A DNA stretch of 13,298 bases from QHCA01 sp003244095 (GTDB taxonomy: Bacteria > Actinomycetota > Actinomycetes > Mycobacteriales > QHCA01). The translations under genes and the position numbers were made by a program. Location: NCBI GenBank assembly GCA_038329965.1, contig JBBQNN010000096.1, forward strand, positions 1-13,298, read 5' to 3'. Each line of letters begins with the position of its first letter. Position 1 is the first letter of the stretch. Below the pieces are notes generated by a model, which saw only the letters and a program-made list of their open reading frames with translations, ran no database searches and was not told where the DNA came from. This document shows, piece after piece, positions 1 to 6,683 of the stretch.

Positions 1-111
1 GAGGACCGCTACAACCGGCGCCGCCGGCACTCCTCGATCGGACAAATCAGCCCCGTGGCCTTCGAGATGCAACACTGCAACCAGACCGCGGCAAATCAAG
101 AAGCCGCATAA
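1..111 (+). pseudogene. IS3-family transposase, C-terminal end (cut by window edge)
   Basis: The first frame is open from base 1 to a TAA at 109-111 and gives 36 residues. It contains the YNRRRRHSSIG...SPVAFE signature that closes the integrase (rve/DDE) domain of IS3-family OrfB transposases. Only the tail is visible, so the catalytic DDE residues and OrfA lie outside the window. Whether the element is intact cannot be judged. The following bases (112-141) contain a TGTCC/GGACA inverted repeat and end in CCA, which would suit the right terminal repeat of the element, but its partner is not visible. The family assignment is confident; element integrity is unknown. Confidence 0.85.
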
Positions 112-141
112 CCCCGTGTCCACCGTCCGGGGACAGGGCCA
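112..141. repeat. Possible right terminal repeat of the IS3-type element
   Basis: This starts immediately after the transposase stop codon. TGTCC at 116-120 pairs with GGACA at 131-135, and the segment ends in CCA. IS3-family elements normally end ...CA a few tens of bases after OrfB. The left end is outside the window, so this is inferred from position only. Bases 142-357 beyond it show no gene or clear structure. Confidence 0.35.
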
Positions 142-357
142 ACCGGCTCAACAACATGACCGTACCGAGCGCTGACAGGCGACCTCGTCGCGCAGGACGA
201 TCGGTATTCGAGGCAACGAGGATCGATTGGGGGGGGCGGCGACCGGCCGGATGATCGGCGATCAGTGGTTGTCTATTCGTCGGGACACCAACTGCGACCG
301 AGACCTCGACGGACCCGCGCGAGTCGTCCCATCGGTTGTGTGAGCGTTGGTCCGCGC

Positions 358-819
358 TCAATGCTCAGGCCGATGCACGGATGATGCGTCGCGACGAAGG
401 ATCTCCATGAAGATCTCCGGGTGAGCCAGATTGGAGAAGCCAGCGCGCTCGTATACCGCGTGCGCGTCTCGGGTGGCGAGGAGGATGCGCCTACAGGTCG
501 CGACAGCGGGGTGGGCTAAGGCATGGCACGTAAGTAGCTGACCGAGCCCCCGACCTCGGTGCTGGCGTTCGATGTACACATCGCACCAGTATCCGAAGGT
601 GGCTCGATCTGTGACCAAGCGCCCGAACCCAACGAAGGCGCCCGCGGGGCTCAGAACTGACAGGGTGATACTCGCGTCGAGGGCAGCTTCGAGCACCTGC
701 CGATCCAGACCGCCAGACCACCAATAGGCATCTGAACTCAACCAGCCGAATAGCCGATCACGGTCAATGCAGGCGGGATCGTCGTCGAGGAGGTAGCCGT
801 CGGTCAACGTCCATCGCAC
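358..819 (-). CDS. GNAT-family N-acetyltransferase
   Basis: Predicted 153-residue cytoplasmic acetyltransferase that would move an acetyl group from acetyl-CoA to an unknown amine. The acetyl-CoA pyrophosphate loop is visible as QHRGRGLGQLL. It is preceded by GFGRLVTDRATFGYWCDVYI (core strands) and followed by LLATRDAHAVYERAGF, the usual C-terminal GNAT element. The reading frame stays open to an ATG at 915, but that ATG lies inside the end of the neighbouring Tn3 fragment. Family members usually begin near the RWTLxDGYxLDDDP segment, so the GTG at 819 (GGCGAG upstream) is preferred. A GTG at 876, preceded by AAGGGG, is the main alternative. The transposon end sits about 85 bp upstream of the chosen start and may have replaced its native promoter. 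Confidence 0.8.
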   Translation of the reverse strand: MRWTLTDGYLLDDDPACIDRDRLFGWLSSDAYWWSGGLDRQVLEAALDASITLSVLSPAGAFVGFGRLVTDRATFGYWCDVYIERQHRGRGLGQLLTCHALAHPAVATCRRILLATRDAHAVYERAGFSNLAHPEIFMEILRRDASSVHRPEH

Positions 820-904
820 GCGGACAGTCTCGCCTACGATCCGGGCCGAACGTCGTCGACATCCCTGATGTGTCACAAGGGATCCCCTTGCGGGCCGTTC
901 TGTC

Positions 905-942
905 GGGGTCACCATGCCTCGTCGGTGTCAGCCGGCGCGGAC
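905..942 (+). repeat. Tn3-type terminal repeat at the outer end of the transposase fragment
   Basis: The + strand reads GGGGTCACC starting at 905, and it overlaps the stop codon of the adjacent Tn3 transposase (TGA at 911-909). Tn3-family elements have inverted repeats of about 38 bp beginning GGGG, with the transposase gene ending at or inside one of them, so position and orientation both fit. The inner boundary is set by the usual family length, not by a matched partner. No matching 5-bp target duplication could be shown. Confidence 0.55.
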
Positions 943-1487
943 GGGTCTCGCAGCGGGCGTAGCCCGGTGGGCGGTGTGCTGGTGAAGGCGTAGCGCCCGA
1001 GACAGTTGAGGTGCGCGTGCCCGAATGGGGACAGCCGGGCGACGTCCTCATCGCCGACCGGCTGCCCGTCCTGGCGTAGCTGCTCGACGATGGCGTCGAG
1101 GTAGCGGGTGTTCCACAGCACGACCGCGTTCAGGACGAGACCGAGGGCGGCGAGCTGGTCTTCCTGGCCTTCGCGGCAGGGCTGGTGGATCTGGCCGCGG
1201 TTGCCGTGACAGATCTTGCGGGCCAGCCGATGTCGCGACTCCTGGATCGTTAACTGCCGGTTCTGCCGCCGCTGGTAGCTGTCGTCGATCGGGTCGGCGA
1301 GGGCGAGCAGGTGCAGCGTCTTGGCGATCCGGCCGTACTCGATGAAGCTCTGTCCGAGCGGGGTGGGATGCCCGTCGCGGCCGAACATGCGCAGCAGGTC
1401 ATAGCCGCGGACCTGGTCCGTCACCAGCGAGCCGGCAACGCGCAGCATGTCCGGCCACTGGGTGGCGATCTTGGTCAGGTTGATGTT
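909..1487 (-). pseudogene. tnpA: Tn3-family transposase TnpA, C-terminal fragment
   Basis: About 193 residues remain of a protein normally near 1,000. They match the last part of the DDE_Tnp_Tn3 domain: NLTKIATQWPDMLRVAGSL, then LGQSFIEYGRIAKTLHLL, then QESRHRLARKICHGNRGQIH, whose Glu is the expected third catalytic acid. VVLWNTRYLDA and LGRYAFTSTPP...LRPLRDP follow near the natural C-terminus. Homology stops around 1487, and upstream bases in the same frame no longer read as TnpA. The N-terminal and first two catalytic Asp regions are therefore lost, and it cannot be active alone. It has a different sequence from the second Tn3 remnant at 6325-6683, so two separate elements contributed. Confidence 0.85.
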
Positions 1488-1568
1488 ATTTGCGGGCGAT
1501 CGGCTCCAGCGGCCCGTACCCGTCGATCGCGGCCTGCTCGCCGGACAGCTCGACGCCGTCCGGAAGCC

Positions 1569-1583
1569 GGTCGGCTATCGGAC
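1569..1583. repeat. 15-bp direct repeat, copy 1
   Basis: GGTCGGCTATCGGAC occurs here and again, in the same orientation, at 2021-2035. The two copies bracket the small RAM-domain gene at 1687-1923. On the minus strand the motif reads GTCCGATAGCC, which resembles the TGTCYGATA core of Tn3-family resolvase half-sites. It could therefore be part of an old res region left with the transposase fragment. Confidence 0.5.
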
Positions 1584-1686
1584 GGGCGTACCGGCCAGCG
1601 TTCCGCCTGTGCGACGATCCGGCTCCCGCTGACAGACCGCCGACACGACCGCCGTCTCCGGCAGCCAACATCGTGAGCGAATGGCC

Positions 1687-1923
1687 CTACTCGATCGTTC
1701 GAACGATGTGCGACTCGGAGTCGGTGACCATTGGGAGCTCGACGATCTGGTCGATGATCATGTCGAGTGCGAGTAGGTCAGCTGCCTCGATGAGCGCGAT
1801 CACCGGTGGGCCGCCGAACAGCGCGTCAGCGCGAACGACGCCGGCTAATTGCCGAATGGTTTGGCAGGCCGCGCGTGGGCCTGGGTTGGTGGTCGTGATG
1901 AACACGTAAGCCTGGATCGCCAT
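1687..1923 (-). CDS. Stand-alone Lrp/AsnC ligand-binding (RAM) domain protein
   Basis: A 78-residue protein beginning MAIQAYVFITTTN and ending SHIVRTIE. The order is beta strand (AYVFITT), helix (GPRAACQTIRQLAGV), strand with a central GGPPVIALIEA, helix (LALDMIIDQIVELP) and final strand (VTDSESHIV). This matches the RAM/AsnC C-terminal domain that binds amino acids and oligomerises in Lrp-family regulators. No helix-turn-helix is encoded before it, and the stretch upstream in frame is unrelated. It belongs to the DNA-binding-free small RAM proteins rather than being a regulator by itself. The ATG at 1923 has no clear ribosome site. It may sense an amino acid or modulate full Lrp partners; the Lrp gene at 9358 is a conceivable but unproven partner. 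Confidence 0.6.
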   Translation of the reverse strand: MAIQAYVFITTTNPGPRAACQTIRQLAGVVRADALFGGPPVIALIEAADLLALDMIIDQIVELPMVTDSESHIVRTIE

Positions 1924-1930
1924 TGCGGCA

Positions 1931-1944
1931 GGCTATCCATAGCC
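1931..1944. promoter_or_regulatory. Palindrome just upstream of the RAM-domain gene
   Basis: GGCTAT-CC-ATAGCC is a perfect inverted repeat with 6-bp arms, ending 7 bases before the predicted ATG at 1923. The right half, TCCATAGCCG, recurs at 1999-2008. The position suits an operator, but the shared GGCTAT core with the 15-bp direct repeats means it could instead be recombinase-binding DNA. Confidence 0.35.
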
Positions 1945-2020
1945 GCGGACAGCCCTGGCACCGCGAGCGTTCCCCAGCCGCGAAGGGCGCCTGCCCGCTC
2001 CATAGCCGGGCCCGGATGCG

Positions 2021-2035
2021 GGTCGGCTATCGGAC
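2021..2035. repeat. 15-bp direct repeat, copy 2
   Basis: Second copy of GGTCGGCTATCGGAC, 452 bp from the first and in the same orientation. Here the minus strand reads TGTCCGATAGCC, a closer match to the TGTCYGATA resolvase half-site pattern. The surrounding stretch 1924-2212 holds no convincing gene. Confidence 0.5.
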
Positions 2036-2212
2036 AAGCTGTCCCAGTCGCCGTTTCCGCTACGGATGGGCGCGCTTCAGTGGGTCCCAGGTTCTGACCG
2101 GGGGTCAGTCGTTCTTGTGTGACTGTCGGCGTCAAGGGTGCGCATCACTACGGTCCGATACCGCTGCCGGGCTTTGCGGCCGACGATCTCGTTCGCGGCC
2201 GGGCGCCTCGAC

Positions 2213-3094
2213 TCAGGTTGGCACCTTCAGACGCGACAACTTCTCCGGAGTCCGCACGACGCGAATCGCGGCCACGGATCCTGTTGGCTCCAACTCCAGC
2301 GCAACGGCCGCGTACAGATCCCCGCCGATCGCCAGCAACCCGCCTGGTTCGCCGTTGAACTCTGCGTACCGAAACTGAATGCCGTCCGGGTAGCGAGGTG
2401 CGATCGACGCCAGGTATTCCCCGATTGCCGTTGCCCCGTGGATCGGCTCGCGAGCACCTTCCGACGTGCCGTGGGCGTCGACCCAAAGTGTGACCTCCGG
2501 CGCCAGCACTTCCATCAGCTCGCTCAGGTCCCCGCCGAGGCACGCCGCCAGAAACCGCTCCGTTGCCCGCCGGCTCTCCCGCGGTCCAGGCTGAAACCTC
2601 GAACGACGCTGCTGCAGGTTGATCTTCGCCCGGTGCCCCAGTTGCCGAACCGCCGCATCCGAACGGCCGACAGCCTGCGCTACCTCCGGGTAGCTGAAGC
2701 CGAACACCTCCCGAAGCACGAACACCGCTCGCTCCAACGGCGACGTGCTTTCCAGCATCACCATGATCGCCATCGACACCGACTCGTCCCGCACTGCGCC
2801 GTCCGCCACGTCCGGCCCGGTCAGCAACGGCTCTGGCAGCCACGACCCGATGTACTGCTCGCGCCTGGCCTTCGCCCGCCGCAGCTGGTCGATCGAGGTC
2901 CTGGTCACCGCCCTGACCAGGTACCCCCGCGGATCGGCGATCAACGACTGGTCGATCTTGTTCCACCGCAGCCAGGTTTCCTGGATTGAGTCCTCGGCGT
3001 CCGCGACCGTGCCGAGCATGCGGTAGGAGATGCCGAACATCAGCGACCGGTACTGCTCAAACGCGTCGTCCCGCGCCGGGTTGCCGGTGACCAC
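2213..3094 (-). CDS. ECF41-type RNA polymerase sigma factor with SnoaL-like C-terminal domain
   Basis: A 293-residue alternative sigma factor that directs RNA polymerase to its own promoter class. Region 2 is at about residues 12-75 (SLMFGISYRMLGTVADAED, then ETWLRW). Region 4 is at about 113-165 (SPLERAVFVLREVFGFSYPE, then GRSDAAVRQLGHRAK). Residues 175-290 form the NTF2/SnoaL-like extension that replaces an anti-sigma factor in ECF41 proteins. The family's NPDKL motif is present as TPEKL (282-286). The conserved DGGGR motif is degenerate here: DAHGTSEGAR from residue 206. The GTG start at 3094 is chosen because GGAGG lies 6 bases upstream. It is co-oriented with, and downstream of, the transporter operon that carries an ECF41 promoter. 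SigJ-like ECF56 relatives share the architecture, but the promoter evidence favours ECF41. Confidence 0.9.
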   Translation of the reverse strand: MVTGNPARDDAFEQYRSLMFGISYRMLGTVADAEDSIQETWLRWNKIDQSLIADPRGYLVRAVTRTSIDQLRRAKARREQYIGSWLPEPLLTGPDVADGAVRDESVSMAIMVMLESTSPLERAVFVLREVFGFSYPEVAQAVGRSDAAVRQLGHRAKINLQQRRSRFQPGPRESRRATERFLAACLGGDLSELMEVLAPEVTLWVDAHGTSEGAREPIHGATAIGEYLASIAPRYPDGIQFRYAEFNGEPGGLLAIGGDLYAAVALELEPTGSVAAIRVVRTPEKLSRLKVPT

Positions 3095-3411
3095 TGTGCG
3101 CCTCCATCCTCATCGTGGCGCCCCCGTCGCCAAGCAAACCCCTTTGATACCGCGTCGCACCCCACCGCGACGCCGTTAGCTCTGCACCCACCGGGACCAG
3201 TGCCTGCACCTGCCGTAGCCGACCTTCGGCGCTCGTTGCGCCCGAAGCATGGGTGACAAAACCAACTCGTGGAGGTGCCCCGGTCCCACCGCTACCCCCT
3301 GCCGGCACTGCGCAGCCGCCGAGGAAGGCGCCACCACCTCGAACAAGTCGATCCTCGCTGCTGCCGTCGCCCGCAGGCGAACCGTTGCCGACGCGCTCTC
3401 CGCTTGAGCCA
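3095..3411. other. 317-bp gap upstream of the sigma factor gene
   Basis: No convincing coding region on either strand. It must hold the sigma factor's promoter unless transcription reads through from the SnoaL gene. On the minus strand, TGTCACC (3258-3252), 16 bases, then CGAG (3235-3232) matches 9 of 11 positions of the ECF41 promoter. This is a weak autoregulation candidate with a leader of roughly 130 bases. No clear terminator follows the SnoaL stop. Confidence 0.4.
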
Positions 3412-3897
3412 CTAGCTGGCTGGTTCCGGATCCTGCGACGCAGATACGATCGCCGGCGCTGGATCTGGGGTGATCTTGGGAAACTCCATCCCCCAGCGCA
3501 CCATCTCCAGGTATTTCATGTGCAGCGTATTCGCGCCGACAACCTGCTCGATGATCCGGCCCTCCCGCAGCCGGACGGTGTGCGTCTCGATAGTCATGCC
3601 CCGCTCACCGGTCGCATCGTGACCCTTGAACGGCCCGGTGTTGTGCCATTCCATCGAGAACCGGAACGCTACTCGGGTGCCGTCCACGCTGTGGAACTCA
3701 TCATGCAGCGCGACCCGCAGACCGGGATAGGCCGCGTGGAACTCCTCAACCACTCGCCGGATTGGTCCGAACCCGGCAACCTTCCACGCCAGCGGGGCAT
3801 AGAGCACCACGTCCTGGTCATAGATCTGCTCGAGGGTGGCCCAGTCGCACGTGCCGAGGCCGTGCACGAAACGTTCCCCGAGGCTATGGCTGCTCAT
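3412..3897 (-). CDS. SnoaL-like (NTF2-fold) protein
   Basis: A 161-residue protein of the SnoaL/ester-cyclase-like NTF2 superfamily, a cone-shaped fold used by polyketide cyclases, small isomerases and ligand-binding domains. Recognisable parts are the N-terminal helices (SLGERFVHGLGTCDWATLEQ), YDQDVVLYAPL, the helix GPIRRVVEEFHAAYPGLRV, and the sheet segments VAFRFSMEWHNTGPF and IETHTVRLREGRIIEQ. The substrate is unknown. The ATG at 3897 starts 12 bases after the transporter stop, with GAGAGG overlapping that stop, so the genes are probably translationally coupled. It is thus part of the sigma-controlled operon. It shares its fold with the sigma factor's own C-terminal domain, so it may process or bind the molecule that domain senses (inference). 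Confidence 0.8.
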   Translation of the reverse strand: MSSHSLGERFVHGLGTCDWATLEQIYDQDVVLYAPLAWKVAGFGPIRRVVEEFHAAYPGLRVALHDEFHSVDGTRVAFRFSMEWHNTGPFKGHDATGERGMTIETHTVRLREGRIIEQVVGANTLHMKYLEMVRWGMEFPKITPDPAPAIVSASQDPEPAS

Positions 3898-3909
3898 TCC
3901 GGTGTCCTC

Positions 3910-5538
3910 TCATGCGTTCGTGGTCTCCGACCTCATCGCTGGCTGCTGTGCTGGCGACGGTGCCGGCTTGCCAGGCATCAGCAGCGACAGCACCAGCGCA
4001 GCGAGCTGGACCACCGCGGTTGCCAGCAGCGCCCACCTCGTCGCTGACGTGAAGCCGCTGGCGAAGACCTCCCTGGCCGCGTGAGCGAACAGCGGACGGA
4101 CCTCGTCAGACGTTCCGGCCGGCGCCTGGAGACCGCCACTTTGCCCGCTACCCACACCCAACCCCTGGCTGACGGTCTTGGCCACGCCCTGCTGGAAGGC
4201 GCCGCGCACGCCCTCGGGCAGCCCATTGGCGCGCTTGCCGGCCTGAACAGTCACCTCCGCCGCGAGCCTGGACTGCAGCAACACACCCACCACGGCGGCC
4301 CCGATCACGGTGCCCAGCTGACGGGTAGTGGACAAGATCCCCGCCGCGGCGCCCGCCAACGGCGCCGGCACGTCCCGCATCGCCAACGCGTTGACCGGCG
4401 CGAACACCAGACCCATACCGACCCCGAAGATGATGAGCCCGGGCAGCAGCACCCAGAAGCGAGAGTCCGGCCTCGCCATCAACGCCACCAGCGCGAAGCC
4501 ACCACCATAGAGCGCCAAGCCAGGCAACAACAGCGCCCTGCCGCCGACCTTCTGCACCATGTTTCCGGCGATCGGAGAGAGCACCAGAGACAGCAGCGCG
4601 GGGGGCGCCAGCACCAGGCCGGCGGTGAGCGCCGACATCCCCAGCACCGACTGCAGGTAGATGGTCAACGGCAAAATCATGCCGATGCCGGCGAACATCA
4701 CCACTGCCGCCAGCACGACAGACACCGAGAACACCCTGTTGCGGAACAGCTGAAACGGCAGCAGCGGGTCTCGCTCTTGACGACCGCGCTGCACCACCAG
4801 AAACACCCCGAATACCAGCACGCCAGCGACAAGAACCCCCGGGATCGTGACGAAGGACCACACCCGACCCCACCTGTAGTGCTGGCCCTCGATCGCGCCG
4901 AACACCACCAAGAACAGCCCGATCGTGGACAGCAACACGCTGAGCAAATCCAACCTCCGCCGCCTACCCGACCGCACATTGGGCACCACGAGAAACGCGC
5001 CAGCCACAGCCAGCGCACCCAGCGGAACGTTGATAAAGAAGATCCAGCGCCAGCCCAACGAGCTGACGACCACGCCACCGACGGTTGGGCCGGCAAGGAT
5101 CGCCAGGCTCGCCACCGCCGACCAGACCCCAAAGGCAGCGCCGCGGCGCTGCGGTGGAAACACCGAACCGATCAGCGCCAGCGTCTGCGGCATCAGGGCC
5201 GCCGCGCCCAAACCCTGCACCGCCCGCATCACGATCAGCTGCCCCGGTGTGCCGGCCACACCGCAGGCCGCCGAGGCCAACGTGAACAGGACCAGACCGC
5301 CGATGAACATGTTGCGTTGTCCGAACCGGTCACCGAGCCGGCCCCCCAGTAGCTGGAACGCCGCATAGACCAGGGTGTAGGCGTTGACGAACCACAACAC
5401 GTGATCAAGCGACGCGCCAAGGCCCGTCGCCAGATCTGGGATCGCGATGTTCACGATCGTCGTGTCCAGCAAAGTCATGAAGAAGCCCACGAGCAATACG
5501 CTCAACACCACCCACGGGTTTCGCTCCCGGATCGCCAC
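3910..5538 (-). CDS. MFS multidrug efflux transporter, DHA2 (14-TMS, EmrB/QacA) family
   Basis: A 542-residue inner-membrane proton-driven exporter. TM1 carries MTLLDTTIVNIAIP, the DHA2 motif D1. Motif A (GGRLGDRFGQRNMF) follows TM2, and motif C (ILAGPTVGGVV) marks TM5 of drug antiporters. Many further hydrophobic segments run to LAALVLSLLMPGKP near the end, which is the length and layout of 14-helix drug exporters rather than 12-helix ones. The frame stays open to 5733, but the GTG at 5538 is chosen: it follows GGGGAACCGAG and directly precedes the short cytoplasmic segment AIRERNPW and TM1. An exact ECF41 promoter ends 36 bases upstream of this start. First gene of an operon with the SnoaL-like protein. 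The likely role is export of a toxic or signalling compound; the substrate cannot be read from sequence. Confidence 0.92.
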   Translation of the reverse strand: MAIRERNPWVVLSVLLVGFFMTLLDTTIVNIAIPDLATGLGASLDHVLWFVNAYTLVYAAFQLLGGRLGDRFGQRNMFIGGLVLFTLASAACGVAGTPGQLIVMRAVQGLGAAALMPQTLALIGSVFPPQRRGAAFGVWSAVASLAILAGPTVGGVVVSSLGWRWIFFINVPLGALAVAGAFLVVPNVRSGRRRRLDLLSVLLSTIGLFLVVFGAIEGQHYRWGRVWSFVTIPGVLVAGVLVFGVFLVVQRGRQERDPLLPFQLFRNRVFSVSVVLAAVVMFAGIGMILPLTIYLQSVLGMSALTAGLVLAPPALLSLVLSPIAGNMVQKVGGRALLLPGLALYGGGFALVALMARPDSRFWVLLPGLIIFGVGMGLVFAPVNALAMRDVPAPLAGAAAGILSTTRQLGTVIGAAVVGVLLQSRLAAEVTVQAGKRANGLPEGVRGAFQQGVAKTVSQGLGVGSGQSGGLQAPAGTSDEVRPLFAHAAREVFASGFTSATRWALLATAVVQLAALVLSLLMPGKPAPSPAQQPAMRSETTNA

Positions 5539-5574
5539 CTCGGTTCCCCTCTCATCGCGTCCTGCACCAAGACC

Positions 5575-5601
5575 GACGCACCAACGCCCCGGACTGTGAC
5601 A
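5575..5601 (-). promoter_or_regulatory. ECF41-dependent promoter of the transporter operon
   Basis: On the minus strand, TGTCACA (5601-5595) is followed by exactly 16 bases and then CGTC (5578-5575). This is identical to the ECF41 target promoter described for Bacillus licheniformis and Rhodobacter sphaeroides (Wecke and colleagues). Transcription would start near 5568, giving a leader of about 30 bases before the ribosome site and the GTG at 5538. No other exact copy was found in the window. The gene for a matching sigma factor lies 2.4 kb downstream in the same orientation. Confidence 0.8.
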
Positions 5602-6153
5602 TGGCCCGGCAGCGGCTCTCAGCTGCGTACGGAGCGAGTTTCCGGGTCGCCCACAACGGCATCTCGCCGCCAGATGCTGGCTCGCCGATTCACTGGACGA
5701 TTCGATCACCGAACTCGACCGGCGGATCGACACTGGCGCGGTCCGCTATCGGCACGGTCGGAAAGTATTGAATGAACTGCAGGGCTCTGGTCGCCAACGC
5801 GCGGGTCTGCTGCTCTTTCGTCACCTGGCCGTCACAGAGGACGGCGGCCATCCCGTCCTGCGCGTCACCGCGCCATGAATTCACCTGATGCTGTCGAGCC
5901 CATCGTCGCCATGTTCGCGACCACCAACCAAGCAGGACTTCTTCCCCATAGTCGATCCCGTCCGGGCAGCTGTGAGAGCGTCCGGTCACAGGGCTCCTAC
6001 GGGACGAGCATGATCATCGAGCATTTCGGCGCACCCGACGCCGGGGGGCGTTCGGCAGGCGTTCGGCTTTCGGAACGCGCGCTCTCACGGCCGATGCGCG
6101 GGGCATTTGCTGCGACAGCTCGGGTGTCCTTGTTCCCGCCTAGGCTGAAGCCC
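5602..6153. other. Region without a recognised gene, between transporter operon and chimeric pseudogene
   Basis: A 99-codon open frame on the minus strand (5690-5989) exists, but it shows no family signature and has no ribosome site. The plus-strand frame upstream of 6154 likewise reads as noncoding. The segment separates divergent units, so it may hold the promoter for the 6154 fragment; nothing convincing was seen. It lies between the two Tn3 remnants and may be decayed DNA. Confidence 0.4.
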
Positions 6154-6300
6154 ATGTTGCAGGTGACGCCGAATGGCCCGTGGGGCAAAGATGTCCACCC
6201 CAACCTGCCCGTGTCTCTTGACGAGCTTCTGACCGATCTTCGCGACTGCTTCCGGGCCGGGGCGACCGGGGTGCACCGTCATGTGCGTACCCAGTCTGGG
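6154..6300 (+). pseudogene. BKACE (beta-keto acid cleavage enzyme) family, 5' fragment
   Basis: About the first 45-50 residues of a DUF849/BKACE protein. MLQVTPNGPWGK, then HPNLPVSLDEL, then AGATGVHRHVR match the first beta strand, the following helix and the HxH zinc-ligand strand (His41 and His43 of this fragment) of the TIM-barrel family. Intact members have 250-310 residues. After about 6300 the same frame continues into Tn3 transposase sequence, so the gene is broken and cannot fold as an enzyme. The ATG at 6154, with GAAG a few bases upstream, is the best start. It is diverged from the intact BKACE gene at 8419-9186, so it is not a recent duplicate. Confidence 0.6.
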
Positions 6301-6324
6301 CCAGACGCTGGAACCGTCGACGGT

Positions 6325-6683
6325 CAACGGATGTGGGACGCGATCGAGGAGCGGGTGTCGCCCGCCGAGCTGCGCACCGTGGTCGCGAACATCACCGAGA
6401 CCGTCCCGGCGGCCGGCTCGGATCCGGGCGGGGAATGGCGAGCAGCCCTGGTCGAGCGGTACGCGGTGATGCGCCCGTTCCTGCCGATGCTGTGTACGGC
6501 GGTCGAGTCGGTGCTACCGCCGAGGCCACCCCGGTGCTCGAGACCGACGTCGTCCGGCTCTCGCCCTACATGCGCCGGCACGTCACCATCCACCGGCACC
6601 ACTCATTCCAGCTGCCCGAGACCGCCGGTAGCCGGCGCGAACTGCGCGACCCCGACACCAGCGACGACAACGACGCTATGTGA
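6325..6683 (+). pseudogene. tnpA: Tn3-family transposase remnant, internally deleted and frameshifted
   Basis: The first part, in frame with the BKACE fragment, reads MWDAIEERVSPAELRTVV and GGEWRAALVERYAVMRPFLP. This is typical of the central, pre-catalytic region of Tn3 TnpA. At about 6505-6512 the reading moves to another frame, which continues GATAEATPVLE; restoring one base in GTCGAGTCGGT would join the two. It then jumps directly to RLSPYMRRHVTIHRHHSF and RRELRDPDTSDDND, the extreme C-terminus, with stop at 6681-6683. Everything between, including the catalytic core, is deleted. The end reads GTGACCC, a degenerate Tn3 terminus facing outward to the right. It is clearly inactive. Confidence 0.75.

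Noticed and set aside
871..877. A second TGTCACA on the plus strand, possible ECF41 -35 element
   Set aside because: No CGTC at the 16-base spacing, and no plus-strand gene follows; it lies at the edge of the GNAT gene and Tn3 end.
1486..1671. 61-codon minus-strand open frame next to the Tn3 fragment
   Set aside because: No recognisable family, no ribosome site, and it contains the 15-bp repeat; best treated as noncoding junction DNA.
2101..2138. GGGGTCAGTC... resembling a Tn3 terminal repeat, and similar GGGGTC at 9878 and 13139
   Set aside because: No inverted partner, no transposase end beside them and no target duplication; GGGGTC hexamers are common at this GC content.
4081..5352. 423-codon plus-strand open frame opposite the transporter
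   Set aside because: Extremely His/Gln/Arg-rich translation, typical of the antisense shadow of a GC-rich membrane protein gene.
5690..5989. 99-codon minus-strand open frame upstream of the transporter
   Set aside because: Sequence shows no domain, low-complexity Arg/Trp-rich start and no ribosome site; random open frames of this size are frequent in high-GC DNA.
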